A DNA stretch of 64,000 nucleotides, taken from assembly GCA_015075625.1 (NCBI GenBank), contig JABTTZ010000003.1:620001-684000 (forward strand). Reading direction: 5' to 3'. Below are positions 17,947-25,878 of the stretch, piece by piece (the stretch's first letter is position 1; each line of letters begins with the position of its first letter). The notes beneath the pieces are model-generated. The model saw only the letters and a list, made by a program, of their open reading frames with translations, ran no database searches and was not told the DNA's origin. The translations under genes were made by a program, and so were the position numbers. Source of the DNA: Anaerolineales bacterium. Lineage in GTDB: Bacteria; Chloroflexota; Anaerolineae; Aggregatilineales; UBA2796.

Positions 17947-20883
17947 ATGGCAAAACAACCCGCCGCTCCCCCAACCAGGAAACCGACGCCGGTAGGGGCT
18001 TCTAAAGCGCCCCCCAAGAGCGGAACACCAAAAACACCACGCAAGCGGCGGAATGTCCCCCCGCCTGATTTGCTGATCCCCAAACGACAGCAAGGACACC
18101 CGCTAAAACTGGTTGCCCAGACGCACAAAGCCGGACAGCCCGATCCCTTCTTACGCCGCCTTGTGCGCACCCCACGCACCACCATACGGGAAATGATCCT
18201 GAATCGGGCGGCGTGGGTCGACGATCTGGCTGCCATTGGCTTGATTTTAGTTGGGACGGTCTCTGCCCTGGCGTTGATCAACTTGCAGCCAATTGAACGC
18301 TCCTCCCTGTCCGATTACTGGGGCGATTTTTTGAGTCAGTTGTTTGGGCGTTTTGGAGCAATTCTTTTTTCTGGTTTTCTTGTTGGTGGCGGCATCTTGA
18401 TTGTCCTGCCCCGTTTGGGGATTGTTTTTGACCTGACATGGCGGCGCATCTTGGGGACAGAACTCGCCTTTGCTGGCTTGTTGGCGACGATTCACCTGCT
18501 TGCCCGCGATAACGAACCCCGCGCCCTTGCCCGCAGCGGGTTGGGCGGAGGGCATGTGGGGTGGGCGCTTGGTGAGATTGCCAACCGTTTTCTGGGATCG
18601 GCGTTGGCAACCTTCCTGTTTCTCGCCCTGACGATTCTCGGCATCAGCATGGTCATTGGGATTCGGCGGAAACACATCCGCAGCGGGGCAAAGCGCCTAA
18701 GTACGAGTTTAGAACGTGTTAGCATGGTTGCGCAGGCGGTTGCCAATGCGTCGCGTTCAAATTTGCCCCGTCCGCGCTTGCCCAGTGCAGTGGGGAACTT
18801 GAGAACACGCTTAAGCGACTTAAGGCGTCGTCCAGCGCAAGCCACACCCATGCCAACGATGACACCGCCTCCCTCTCCCCCTCCGCCATTGAAGCCTTCC
18901 ATTACAAGTACAGATGAGGAAGGGTATCGCTCTCCCTACATACCAACCGGGACTCCCGCCGCCCCTGTCTATACGCCTCCACCCGAAGAACGGGCTGTGG
19001 AGCAAGATGGAACAATCGTCCCTCGTCCGGCTGCTATCGCGCCGACGTATGGGCGTTCCCCCGCCTCAAAGCCCGTTGCTGAACCGATAGCCGAACCCAT
19101 GACGCCGCGCAAACTTTCGCCGCTGCCGACACCAAGCCTGATGCCAACGGCTGTTCCAACGGACGATGCGGACGATACGCTCATCCCGCCCTCACCTATC
19201 CCGCCAAAATCAACGCCGGTTGCCCCTGCTGCAATCAGCCGCGCCATAGGGAAAACCTCTCCGCGCCCCGAACCGCTGCCGCGTCGAATCCGGCATTTTA
19301 CGGTGGAAGATTTTAAGGAAGTCAAATACCCCTACACACGTCCCGTTGGGCTGCCGCCCCTGACACTCCTCAATGATACAGAACTCTCGCCGCCAAGCGA
19401 GGAGGAGATCAACGGGAACGCCCGCATTATCGAGAACACCCTCCTTGATTTCGATCTGGATGTGGAAGTCGTTGACGCAAAAATCGGACCCACCGTCACC
19501 CAATATGCGGTGCAGCCCTTCCGAGAGGTGACAAACACGTCCGGGGAGGTCGTCACGCAGCGCGTTCGGGTCAACAAGATCGTCTCACTTGCCAGCGATT
19601 TGGGTTTGGCGTTGGCGGCAAAACGGCTGCGGATTCAACCTTACGTTCCCGGTTTCTCTTATATGGGTATTGAAGTTCCCAACCGCAGTCCCTCTATTGT
19701 GGCGCTCCGTCCTTTGATGGAGACGGAAGCCTTCGCCCGCGCCTACCTGAAACCCGATCCCGATGCACCGGGAGGCGTTCGCCAAGCGCCGTTGGTTGTC
19801 CCGCTAGGGCGAGATGTCTCTGGTGAGCCAGTGATCATGGATTTGGCGCTGATGCCCCATTTGCTCATTGCCGGAACGACAGGATCGGGAAAATCCGTCT
19901 GTATCACGGCGACGATTGCCGCATTGATCATGAACAACACGCCCGAACGCTTGAAACTCATCTTGCTTGATCCCAAGATGGTTGAACTGACCCGTTTCAA
20001 TGGATTGCCCCACCTTTTGGGTCCCGTTGAGACGGATCATGAGCGGATTATTGGTGTTTTGCGTTGGGCAACACGAGAGATGGATCGGCGTTACAAACTC
20101 TTAGAAACAGAGGCGGCACGCAACATTGAAGCCTATAACCGAGCGTTGGGCGCGGCGCGGATAGAGGAACACCTTCCCTACATTGTGATCCTTGTGGATG
20201 AGATCGGTGATCTGATGCTCTCGCGCCCAGAGGAAATGGAACGGACGGTGACCCGCCTTGCGCAGATGGCACGCGCTGTTGGGATGCATCTGATGGTTGC
20301 CACCCAACGCCCTAGTGTGGACATTATCACGGGGTTGATCAAGGCAAATTTCCCAGCGCGAATTTCCTTCAGCGTTGTCTCAAATACCGATTCGCGGGTT
20401 ATCTTGGATGCCCCCGGCGCGGAAACGCTCATCGGACGGGGCGACATGCTCTACCTTGCCCCCGATGCGGCGGTGGCGCGGCGCGTGCAAGGGGCGTTTC
20501 TCTCCGATGCGGAGATCGATGGCTTGGTTGCCTATTGGAAAGACTGGGCAGCGCAACAGCAAGCCGCTGGCGCACCGCCGCCCGAACAAGCCCCATGGGA
20601 ACGGGGCATGACGCGGCGGGAAGCCCTCTCTGAAACGGAATCCATGTTGGAGGAAGCCATTTCGGTTGTCGTCCGCGTGGGGGAGGCGTCTACATCCTTG
20701 ATCCAACGCCAACTGAACATCCCTTACGTTCGTGCGGCGCAGATTATGGATTTGCTCAACCAGTTGGGGATTTTGGGGGGAATTAAAGAGGATGGGCGAA
20801 CGCGGGAAGTGACCCTGAAGCAAGGGACAGACCCTTACCGCAAGCTGATGGCGAAAGTGAAGAAAAACGAAGGCGCGGGCTAA
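17947..20883 (+). CDS. ftsK: DNA translocase FtsK/SpoIIIE
   Basis: 978 residues with the FtsK order: four membrane helices between about 75 and 240, a long Pro-rich linker (about 280-440), then the motor. The motor has Walker A GTTGSGKS with Lys649, Walker B IVILVDEIGDL and LMVATQRPSVDIITG. The C-terminal winged gamma domain (SLIQRQLNIPYVRAAQIMDL) normally reads KOPS-like sites. It pumps chromosome ends through the closing septum. I chose the ATG at 17947 over a TTG at 17941. A hairpin follows the stop. Two unknown envelope genes lie immediately upstream on the same strand. Confidence 0.95.
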   Translation: MAKQPAAPPTRKPTPVGASKAPPKSGTPKTPRKRRNVPPPDLLIPKRQQGHPLKLVAQTHKAGQPDPFLRRLVRTPRTTIREMILNRAAWVDDLAAIGLILVGTVSALALINLQPIERSSLSDYWGDFLSQLFGRFGAILFSGFLVGGGILIVLPRLGIVFDLTWRRILGTELAFAGLLATIHLLARDNEPRALARSGLGGGHVGWALGEIANRFLGSALATFLFLALTILGISMVIGIRRKHIRSGAKRLSTSLERVSMVAQAVANASRSNLPRPRLPSAVGNLRTRLSDLRRRPAQATPMPTMTPPPSPPPPLKPSITSTDEEGYRSPYIPTGTPAAPVYTPPPEERAVEQDGTIVPRPAAIAPTYGRSPASKPVAEPIAEPMTPRKLSPLPTPSLMPTAVPTDDADDTLIPPSPIPPKSTPVAPAAISRAIGKTSPRPEPLPRRIRHFTVEDFKEVKYPYTRPVGLPPLTLLNDTELSPPSEEEINGNARIIENTLLDFDLDVEVVDAKIGPTVTQYAVQPFREVTNTSGEVVTQRVRVNKIVSLASDLGLALAAKRLRIQPYVPGFSYMGIEVPNRSPSIVALRPLMETEAFARAYLKPDPDAPGGVRQAPLVVPLGRDVSGEPVIMDLALMPHLLIAGTTGSGKSVCITATIAALIMNNTPERLKLILLDPKMVELTRFNGLPHLLGPVETDHERIIGVLRWATREMDRRYKLLETEAARNIEAYNRALGAARIEEHLPYIVILVDEIGDLMLSRPEEMERTVTRLAQMARAVGMHLMVATQRPSVDIITGLIKANFPARISFSVVSNTDSRVILDAPGAETLIGRGDMLYLAPDAAVARRVQGAFLSDAEIDGLVAYWKDWAAQQQAAGAPPPEQAPWERGMTRREALSETESMLEEAISVVVRVGEASTSLIQRQLNIPYVRAAQIMDLLNQLGILGGIKEDGRTREVTLKQGTDPYRKLMAKVKKNEGAG

Positions 20884-20885
20884 AA

Positions 20886-20908
20886 GGGGCAACAAAGAAG
20901 GTTGCCCC
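20886..20908 (-). terminator. Hairpin terminator between ftsK and a convergent gene
   Basis: GGGGCAAC / GTTGCCCC with a 7-nt loop. On the minus strand it is followed by TTTTA, so it best serves the leftward gene ending at 20919. It may also stop ftsK transcripts. Confidence 0.65.
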
Positions 20909-20918
20909 GCCAAACCAC

Positions 20919-21287
20919 TCACCCTCTTCCCTTGCGGGTGACCATGTACCAGAGCGCGTCGCGGCTGCGGAGCGCCGAATCACGCTGCCAGCGTAATACC
21001 TTGATCAGGTGATTATAGCTCTCCACCCCGCCGTTAAATGCCTTGATCTGTACCTCGGCTTGGGCAATCTTGACATCGGCACAGGCAAAGCCTCTTTGAA
21101 TAGCCCTCAGATCGAACATGGTTGTCTCTAACTGCTGAATGGCTGCCGCCAGACTTTCCCGCGCCTCGTGGATTGCCTCTGCCAGTGTCTCGCGGCGGGT
21201 TGCTTCGGCAAGGTAATCCGTCACTGGATCAGCATCCTCGTCGTCGTAATCATGGTAATCATGGGGATCGGGGCGTGGGATTCTCAT
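20919..21287 (-). CDS. Hypothetical helical protein
   Basis: 122 residues from the ATG at 21287, which overlaps the stop of the upstream small gene (ATGA). The N-terminus is acidic and His/Asp-rich (DPHDYHDYDDEDADP). The rest is one long helix-rich region (ETLAEAIHEARESLAAAIQQ, AEVQIKAFNGGVESYNHLIK) likely to form a coiled coil, and the C-terminus is basic. No family recognised. A longer start at 21443 would add low-complexity residues that read over the neighbouring gene, so I reject it. Confidence 0.55.
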   Translation of the reverse strand: MRIPRPDPHDYHDYDDEDADPVTDYLAEATRRETLAEAIHEARESLAAAIQQLETTMFDLRAIQRGFACADVKIAQAEVQIKAFNGGVESYNHLIKVLRWQRDSALRSRDALWYMVTRKGRG

Positions 21288-21577
21288 TGCCACCCCTCCG
21301 CCCGTATGGGGAACACTTTTTTCGTGATCGTCAGCGCCGCTCGAAGTTCGGTGTCCATCTCCTCCCGCGTGCGGAAGGGAATTCCGGTCAGCCGTTCCAG
21401 CGCGGCAAAACTGAACTGCCCTTCCCCAACCTGATCCCGACAAAGGTAAGGAAAATTATCCTCAACCTCAAACAACCCAAAATCAACAGCAATTTGGGGC
21501 GGGCAAACGACACATCTTGCTGGCAGAAGTCCGGCGATGCGCAGCGCAGGTAAACACAGTTGCCTTTCAAGCCCCAA
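21284..21577 (-). CDS. Small hypothetical protein, 5' end uncertain
   Basis: Up to 97 residues. Its end (FAALERLTGIPFRTREEMDT, ELRAALTITKKVF) looks like real coding sequence and its stop overlaps the next start by ATGA. The furthest upstream start (TTG at 21577) lies inside a family A repeat, and the first 30 residues have no clear ATG or ribosome site. The true start may be nearer 21475, or the repeat may have cut the original N-terminus. Function unknown. Confidence 0.4.
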   Translation of the reverse strand: MGLERQLCLPALRIAGLLPARCVVCPPQIAVDFGLFEVEDNFPYLCRDQVGEGQFSFAALERLTGIPFRTREEMDTELRAALTITKKVFPIRAEGWQ

Positions 21578-21617
21578 AGGGGTGGTTATCCTCAGCCCGC
21601 TGCTTTACCGGCGGGCG
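21561..21617 (-). repeat. Family A palindromic repeat, copy 2 (truncated)
   Basis: On the minus strand: CCCGCCGGTAAAGCAGCGGG, then GCTGAGGATAACCACC, CCCCTTTGGGG and CTTGAAAGGCA. It lacks the TAAGTAC head found in the other three copies. Confidence 0.75.
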
Positions 21618-21629
21618 ATAGGGGCGTCC

Positions 21630-22127
21630 CTACGGGATGCGGGTCACCGTTGAGAGCGGGGCGGGGCGGGGCGTTCGGGTGGGGGTTTTTGTCGGCTGGC
21701 TTGGGTAAATCACACTCTCGTGCATGTACCCAACGCGGGGGATTGGCTCACCGGGATCAAGGTTGATCTCGTACCATTCCGGCGCTGTGAGAGAGCGCCC
21801 CCACACGCAGAATTTGGCGTATTGATAAGGACGTTCCAGCGTCTCACATTCCTCGCTAGGGCATTTGCGCACCCGCGCCCGAACCACTGTCACATAAAAT
21901 TCCAGGCAAGCAGGCTGCGGGGTGGGGGTGGTGAAGATGTAATTCAAGGAGCGAAGGGTAGGCGCTTCTGTTAGGGTGATCGCTGGCAGTTCGGGGGTTA
22001 GGGTGGGGAAATCACCGCCCGTCTCGACAAAATCGACGACGCCGCGCAGCAAGAAGGCAAACCCTCCACCCAACAGCAGCAGAATCAGCACTCCCCACCA
22101 AAACGAATGTCCCTGTGTTTCCCGCAT
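21630..22127 (-). CDS. Membrane-anchored protein with SH3-like extracellular domain
   Basis: 165 residues. One N-terminal membrane helix (FWWGVLILLLLGGGFAFLL) is followed by a Thr/Pro linker and a domain with SH3b features (YVTVVRARVRKCPSEECETL, then KFCVWGRS, EWYEINLD and GYMHESVI). Four cysteines may form two disulfides. It ends in a basic Thr/Pro tail. The fold suggests contact with the cell wall; no catalytic residue is seen. It is the same general design as the SH3 proteins at 6.2 and 54.5 kb. Confidence 0.68.
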   Translation of the reverse strand: MRETQGHSFWWGVLILLLLGGGFAFLLRGVVDFVETGGDFPTLTPELPAITLTEAPTLRSLNYIFTTPTPQPACLEFYVTVVRARVRKCPSEECETLERPYQYAKFCVWGRSLTAPEWYEINLDPGEPIPRVGYMHESVIYPSQPTKTPTRTPRPAPLSTVTRIP

Positions 22128-22221
22128 AGCATCCTACGCCACATGTCCGCACGTGCCGACACTTTATCACAGTTCGGGGTTGTTTCGAGCGTTTCTCAGC
22201 GAACCCTGAGCAAGCGGCGCA

Positions 22222-23049
22222 TCACAAGACAAAATCCTGGCTGTCTGCATCAACGGCTAAAACCCCGCGCAGTTCGTCCACATCGGGATAGGTTTCGGCA
22301 ATCTCATCAATGCCGCCTGCCTTCACCCCGCGCCCACACAGGGAACGGTATTGGCATAGACGGCACAAACGCTCATTTTCGGTCAGAGGAAACACCGTCA
22401 CATCGAGGGTCAAAAGGCGTGTAATTACCGCGTCAAGATAGCGCCTGTCCTCGTCCATACGCTCTGCGTTGTAGGAGAAAGTTTCTGTTGCCCCACCATC
22501 TTCGGCAAACCAATAGACCAACTGCACCTGTTCAGGGGCAACGTGTCGTCCGATGAGTCCGGCTGACGCCTCAACGAAGAGAAGTGGGTAAAGAATCGTC
22601 TGTAGACGGCGATTCAACAGTTTGAGCGGTGTTCGCTTGGAGGTTTTCCAATCGAGGATCACCACTGTGCCATCGGCATCATAGGCAAGCAGATCGAAGG
22701 TTGCTGTGAAGCGCTGATCCCCCAAGCGGGCGGACAGTGTGATCTCTGGACGACGGTGAGTGCTTGGAATATTGGGGGGCGGGTTTGCCTCAAATGCCGC
22801 CCACCAACGCCCTAACGGAGATGCCCAATCAAGGGGCGGAAGGGGCGCTCCACGCCAATAGCGCTCCATTCGTAAATGAAAGCGCTTGCCCAATTCGGCG
22901 GCATCTTCTGTCGCCATGAGTGGTTCGGCAGCGGGGGCAGGATAATCCTGCTCCATGAGGTAGCGGAGTTGAAAACGACGGGCGCAATCCACAAAATCTT
23001 GAAGGCTTGATTGACTAAAGTGAAAAGCAGGTGGCAGTTGGCGTGTCAT
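22222..23049 (-). CDS. PD-(D/E)XK nuclease, Cas4/AddB-like with probable Fe-S cluster
   Basis: 275 residues. The nuclease core shows an Asp in TATFDLLAYD, the D-x-K pair in VVILDWKTSK and the QxxxY-type motif in LQTILYPLLF. Four cysteines, one near the N-terminus (FVDCARRFQLRYL) and three near the C-terminus (LCRLCQYRSLCGRG), match the split 4Fe-4S ligand set of Cas4 and of the AddB nuclease domain. It probably cuts DNA ends in repair or recombination. There are no cas genes, no CRISPR repeats and no helicase partner in the window, so I do not call it Cas4. Confidence 0.85.
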   Translation of the reverse strand: MTRQLPPAFHFSQSSLQDFVDCARRFQLRYLMEQDYPAPAAEPLMATEDAAELGKRFHLRMERYWRGAPLPPLDWASPLGRWWAAFEANPPPNIPSTHRRPEITLSARLGDQRFTATFDLLAYDADGTVVILDWKTSKRTPLKLLNRRLQTILYPLLFVEASAGLIGRHVAPEQVQLVYWFAEDGGATETFSYNAERMDEDRRYLDAVITRLLTLDVTVFPLTENERLCRLCQYRSLCGRGVKAGGIDEIAETYPDVDELRGVLAVDADSQDFVL

Positions 23050-23084
23050 AAGGGTTATCGTGATCTGTCCGTTCAGTGTCTAGC

Positions 23085-23340
23085 GGTAAATTATAGGTAA
23101 CGTTTAGGGCAAACCCTCACCCCCTAGCCCCCTCTCCCCTCATGGGCTGAGGAGGGATTATCTTGTGAGGGGGGCTGCCCCTCGCAAGCCCTTTCTTGAT
23201 TAGGACTTACACAGTTGAACATGTTTACCCCGTATTCATCGAAAGAGGTAGATTAAGGGGGAAGCCCCCTCAAAACCTCTTTTCCCCCATCTCCCTGAGG
23301 GAGATGGGGGTAGGGGATGAGGGCAAGAGCGCAACCCCTA
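23085..23340. repeat. Two family B repeats in opposite orientation, copies 2 and 3
   Basis: Copy 2 (about 23095-23195) reads GGTAACGTTTAGGGCAAACC, CCCTCACCCCCTAGCCCC and a TGAGGGGGGCTGCCCCTCGC arm. Copy 3 (about 23245-23335) is the reverse arrangement, with GGGGGAAGCCCCCTC and CCCCCATCTCCC/GGGAGATGGGGG. Together they form a large imperfect inverted repeat across the 415-bp gap. No gene is seen there. Confidence 0.75.
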
Positions 23341-23464
23341 TTGATGATATTTGGAGAAACATGCCATGCTTACTAACGGTATGTTTCTCAGCACTGCTCT
23401 GATTACAAGCCAAATCCGAAGTTGTCGATAGATTGTTAGGGCATATCCCTTGTTTTGAGGAAGG

Positions 23465-24286
23465 CTACCTCAAGAGCGCACCGATATTTCCCACAAACAA
23501 GACCAGCCCCAACCCTGTCACAAAGAGGGCAAAAAGGGCACGAAGGCGTTCGGGGTCGGTGTGTTGTCCTAGTTTTGCCCCAAACACCGCCCCCACAATT
23601 CCAGCGACGGCAAAAACCCCAACAATGTGCAGATCAATCGCCACATTGTTCAACTGCCCTAAAAATCCGGCAAGGCTGTTCATTGTAATGATCATCATCG
23701 ATGTGCTAACGGCATAATTCATCGGTAGGTGAAGGATCATCACAAGGGTGGGAACGATCAGAAAGCCTCCCCCAACACCTAACAACCCTGTCAGCAAGCC
23801 AACACCCATCCCACTTCCAAGAACGACACGAACATCCAACGGGCTATCGGGGGGGGGCGGAGCGGATTTAAGCACTGCCCCGGTCAGGATGCCAACGCCC
23901 GGTTCAGGGTGAGCCATTGGACGGCGGCGCAACATCAACCCGCCGATGAGGATCATCAGCACCGCAAACATGACCATTCGCAGAGCAGGTGGGAGCGCTT
24001 TAGAAAAACTTGCCCCCCAATAGGCAGCAACCATCCCCGCCCCGCCAAACAAAATAGCGATGCGCCAATTGACCGTCCCTTGTGCGCGGTGGAGAAGCAC
24101 CCCCGCTGCGCTGGTTGTCCCAACGATAATCAAGGATGTGGTTGTCGCTGCTTGAAGCGGCAGCCCAACAATATAGACAAGGGCGGGAACAGTGAGAATC
24201 GCGCCGCCCCCACCAAGAAAGCCTAAGATTGTGCCGATCACAACGCCCAAACTGCTATGCAGAACGAATGCAATTATGCCGGGCAT
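23465..24286 (-). CDS. Sulfite exporter TauE/SafE family membrane protein
   Basis: 273 residues with about eight membrane helices in two DUF81/TauE halves. Each half starts with the family loop: GTILGFLGGGGAILTVPALV and GLLTGLLGVGGGFLIVPTLV. These proteins export small sulfur anions such as sulfite, thiosulfate or sulfoacetate. The start at 24286 lies inside the end of the MBL-rhodanese gene (13-bp overlap), so they are translated together; an upstream start in the same frame would read deep into that gene. The pairing implies removal of the sulfite or thiosulfate made by the enzyme. Confidence 0.9.
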   Translation of the reverse strand: MPGIIAFVLHSSLGVVIGTILGFLGGGGAILTVPALVYIVGLPLQAATTTSLIIVGTTSAAGVLLHRAQGTVNWRIAILFGGAGMVAAYWGASFSKALPPALRMVMFAVLMILIGGLMLRRRPMAHPEPGVGILTGAVLKSAPPPPDSPLDVRVVLGSGMGVGLLTGLLGVGGGFLIVPTLVMILHLPMNYAVSTSMMIITMNSLAGFLGQLNNVAIDLHIVGVFAVAGIVGAVFGAKLGQHTDPERLRALFALFVTGLGLVLFVGNIGALLR

Positions 24287-25683
24287 ACTGCCGTCCGAAA
24301 AGCGTGTTCCCAAACCCGTTTCCCCTCGCCAAGCGTGACAACATTCGTGAAACCCTTCGCCCGCAGCCAACTGGCGGCGATCTGCGAACGGTAGCCGCTG
24401 CTGCATTGGGCGACAATGAGGTGATCTTTGGGAAGGGCGTCTAGGCGAAGGGGGAGATCGCCAAGCGGGAGGTGCTGCGCTCCAGCGATATGCCCTTCGC
24501 AGAATTCACTTTGCCCACGCACATCAAGGATGGTGATTACTTCTGAGGGCAGGCGTGCGGCAAGCTCTGGGACAGTAATCGTTGGGAGTGTTTCACCCTC
24601 ATCAAGAATTCTATCGGCAAGGGCGTACCCGCTCACCTGATCAACGCCGATTCCCCGCAAAGCGGTGAGCATGTCGGGAAGGACAGCACCCCGATCAAGA
24701 ATCAGGTAGGTGGGGCGGGTGTAATCCACAAACCAACCGACATAGGTGGTGAAGTTGCGGCTGGCTGCCGGAATACTGATCGTCCCCGGTAGGTGGGCTT
24801 CGGCAAAATCATTCCGTGCGCGGAGGTCAATCACCAGATCGCCGTTCTGGATCGCCGCACGCAGGGCGGTTTTGTCCATTGGTGCGGGGTGAGGGAGCGT
24901 GCGCAGCAGGGCTGCCCCCGCTTTGTTCACGCTCTTCATTTGGGCAAAGTAGCGCGGGGCTTCTGGCTGCCCATCTAAAAGCCAGCGGACGAACGCATCC
25001 TCATCGGTGAATTGGAAGGCAGGGTTAAACAGCTTTTCGTAGCCAAGCGTTGTTGAGGGAATTGCGCCTAGCGCCTTGCCACAAGCGCTTCCCGCGCCGT
25101 GTCCGGGCAAAATTTGAAGGTAATCAGGGAGACTCTTAAACCGCTGGACAGTATGGAACTGCTGGCGTGCGCCGGGGTCTTTTGTTCCGCTGATGCCCGC
25201 TGCCACTTCGAGCAAATCGGGGCGACCCACATCACCCACAAAGAGAAAGTCGCCGGTGAAGATACCCATTGGCTTATCGGCGGCGGCGGTATCGGTGAAC
25301 TGAAAACTGAGGTGCTCAGGGGTGTGTCCGGGAGTGTGCAGCACTTCGATGCGCACATTACCAACCATGAAGGTATCGCCATCATAGAGAAGCCGTACAT
25401 TTGGGGCGTGGGCATCAGCATATTTCCAATCGGCGTCGCCCATATCGCTGAGGTAGAGCGTTGCTCCGGTGATAGCGGCAAGCTCACGCACGCCGCTGAC
25501 GAAATCGGCGTGGATGTGCGTTTCGGTGACATGGGTGATCCGCAGCCCCTCTTGGTCGGCAAGGGCAAGGTAGGGCGTGATATCTCGTGCGGGGTCGATC
25601 ACGAGTGCCTCGCCCGTCGCCGCACAGCCTACAAGGTAGGATGCTTGGGCGAGGCGATCATCATAAAAATAGGCTAAACGCAT
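24274..25683 (-). CDS. MBL-fold persulfide dioxygenase-rhodanese fusion (CstB/ETHE1-like)
   Basis: 469 residues in three parts. The first 240 are a metallo-beta-lactamase domain of the persulfide dioxygenase type: THIHADFVSG, HTPGHTPEHLSFQF, FTGDFLFVGDVGRPDLLE and LPGHGAGSACGK. The first rhodanese domain (about 270-360, LVIDLRARNDFAEAHLPG) has no Cys at the active-site loop and is probably structural. The second (about 375-465, ILDVRGQSEFCEGHIAG) has the catalytic Cys in VAQCSSGYRSQ. Such fusions oxidise low-molecular-weight persulfides to sulfite and then to thiosulfate, handling sulfide stress. It overlaps the TauE-type exporter gene. Confidence 0.9.
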   Translation of the reverse strand: MRLAYFYDDRLAQASYLVGCAATGEALVIDPARDITPYLALADQEGLRITHVTETHIHADFVSGVRELAAITGATLYLSDMGDADWKYADAHAPNVRLLYDGDTFMVGNVRIEVLHTPGHTPEHLSFQFTDTAAADKPMGIFTGDFLFVGDVGRPDLLEVAAGISGTKDPGARQQFHTVQRFKSLPDYLQILPGHGAGSACGKALGAIPSTTLGYEKLFNPAFQFTDEDAFVRWLLDGQPEAPRYFAQMKSVNKAGAALLRTLPHPAPMDKTALRAAIQNGDLVIDLRARNDFAEAHLPGTISIPAASRNFTTYVGWFVDYTRPTYLILDRGAVLPDMLTALRGIGVDQVSGYALADRILDEGETLPTITVPELAARLPSEVITILDVRGQSEFCEGHIAGAQHLPLGDLPLRLDALPKDHLIVAQCSSGYRSQIAASWLRAKGFTNVVTLGEGKRVWEHAFRTAVCPA

Positions 25684-25878
25684 GGATGAGGGTCCTGTTG
25701 AGTCTTTATGGAGAGTCTAACACCAAAGAATCATTTTTTGTGCGCTAAAGGCTATAATGAACTCGATTCAAAGGCGAATTCAATCCAATCAAGGCAAAAT
25801 CGGGATTATATGTTACGCAGTTACCCCCGCGCCTTTGAAGAACACAGGGAAATTATGCCGGCTGGGCTAGGTTGGTGC

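Noticed and set aside
22222-23049. Naming the nuclease Cas4
   Set aside because: No cas genes, arrays or adaptation genes are in the window; AddB-like and solo forms fit equally well.
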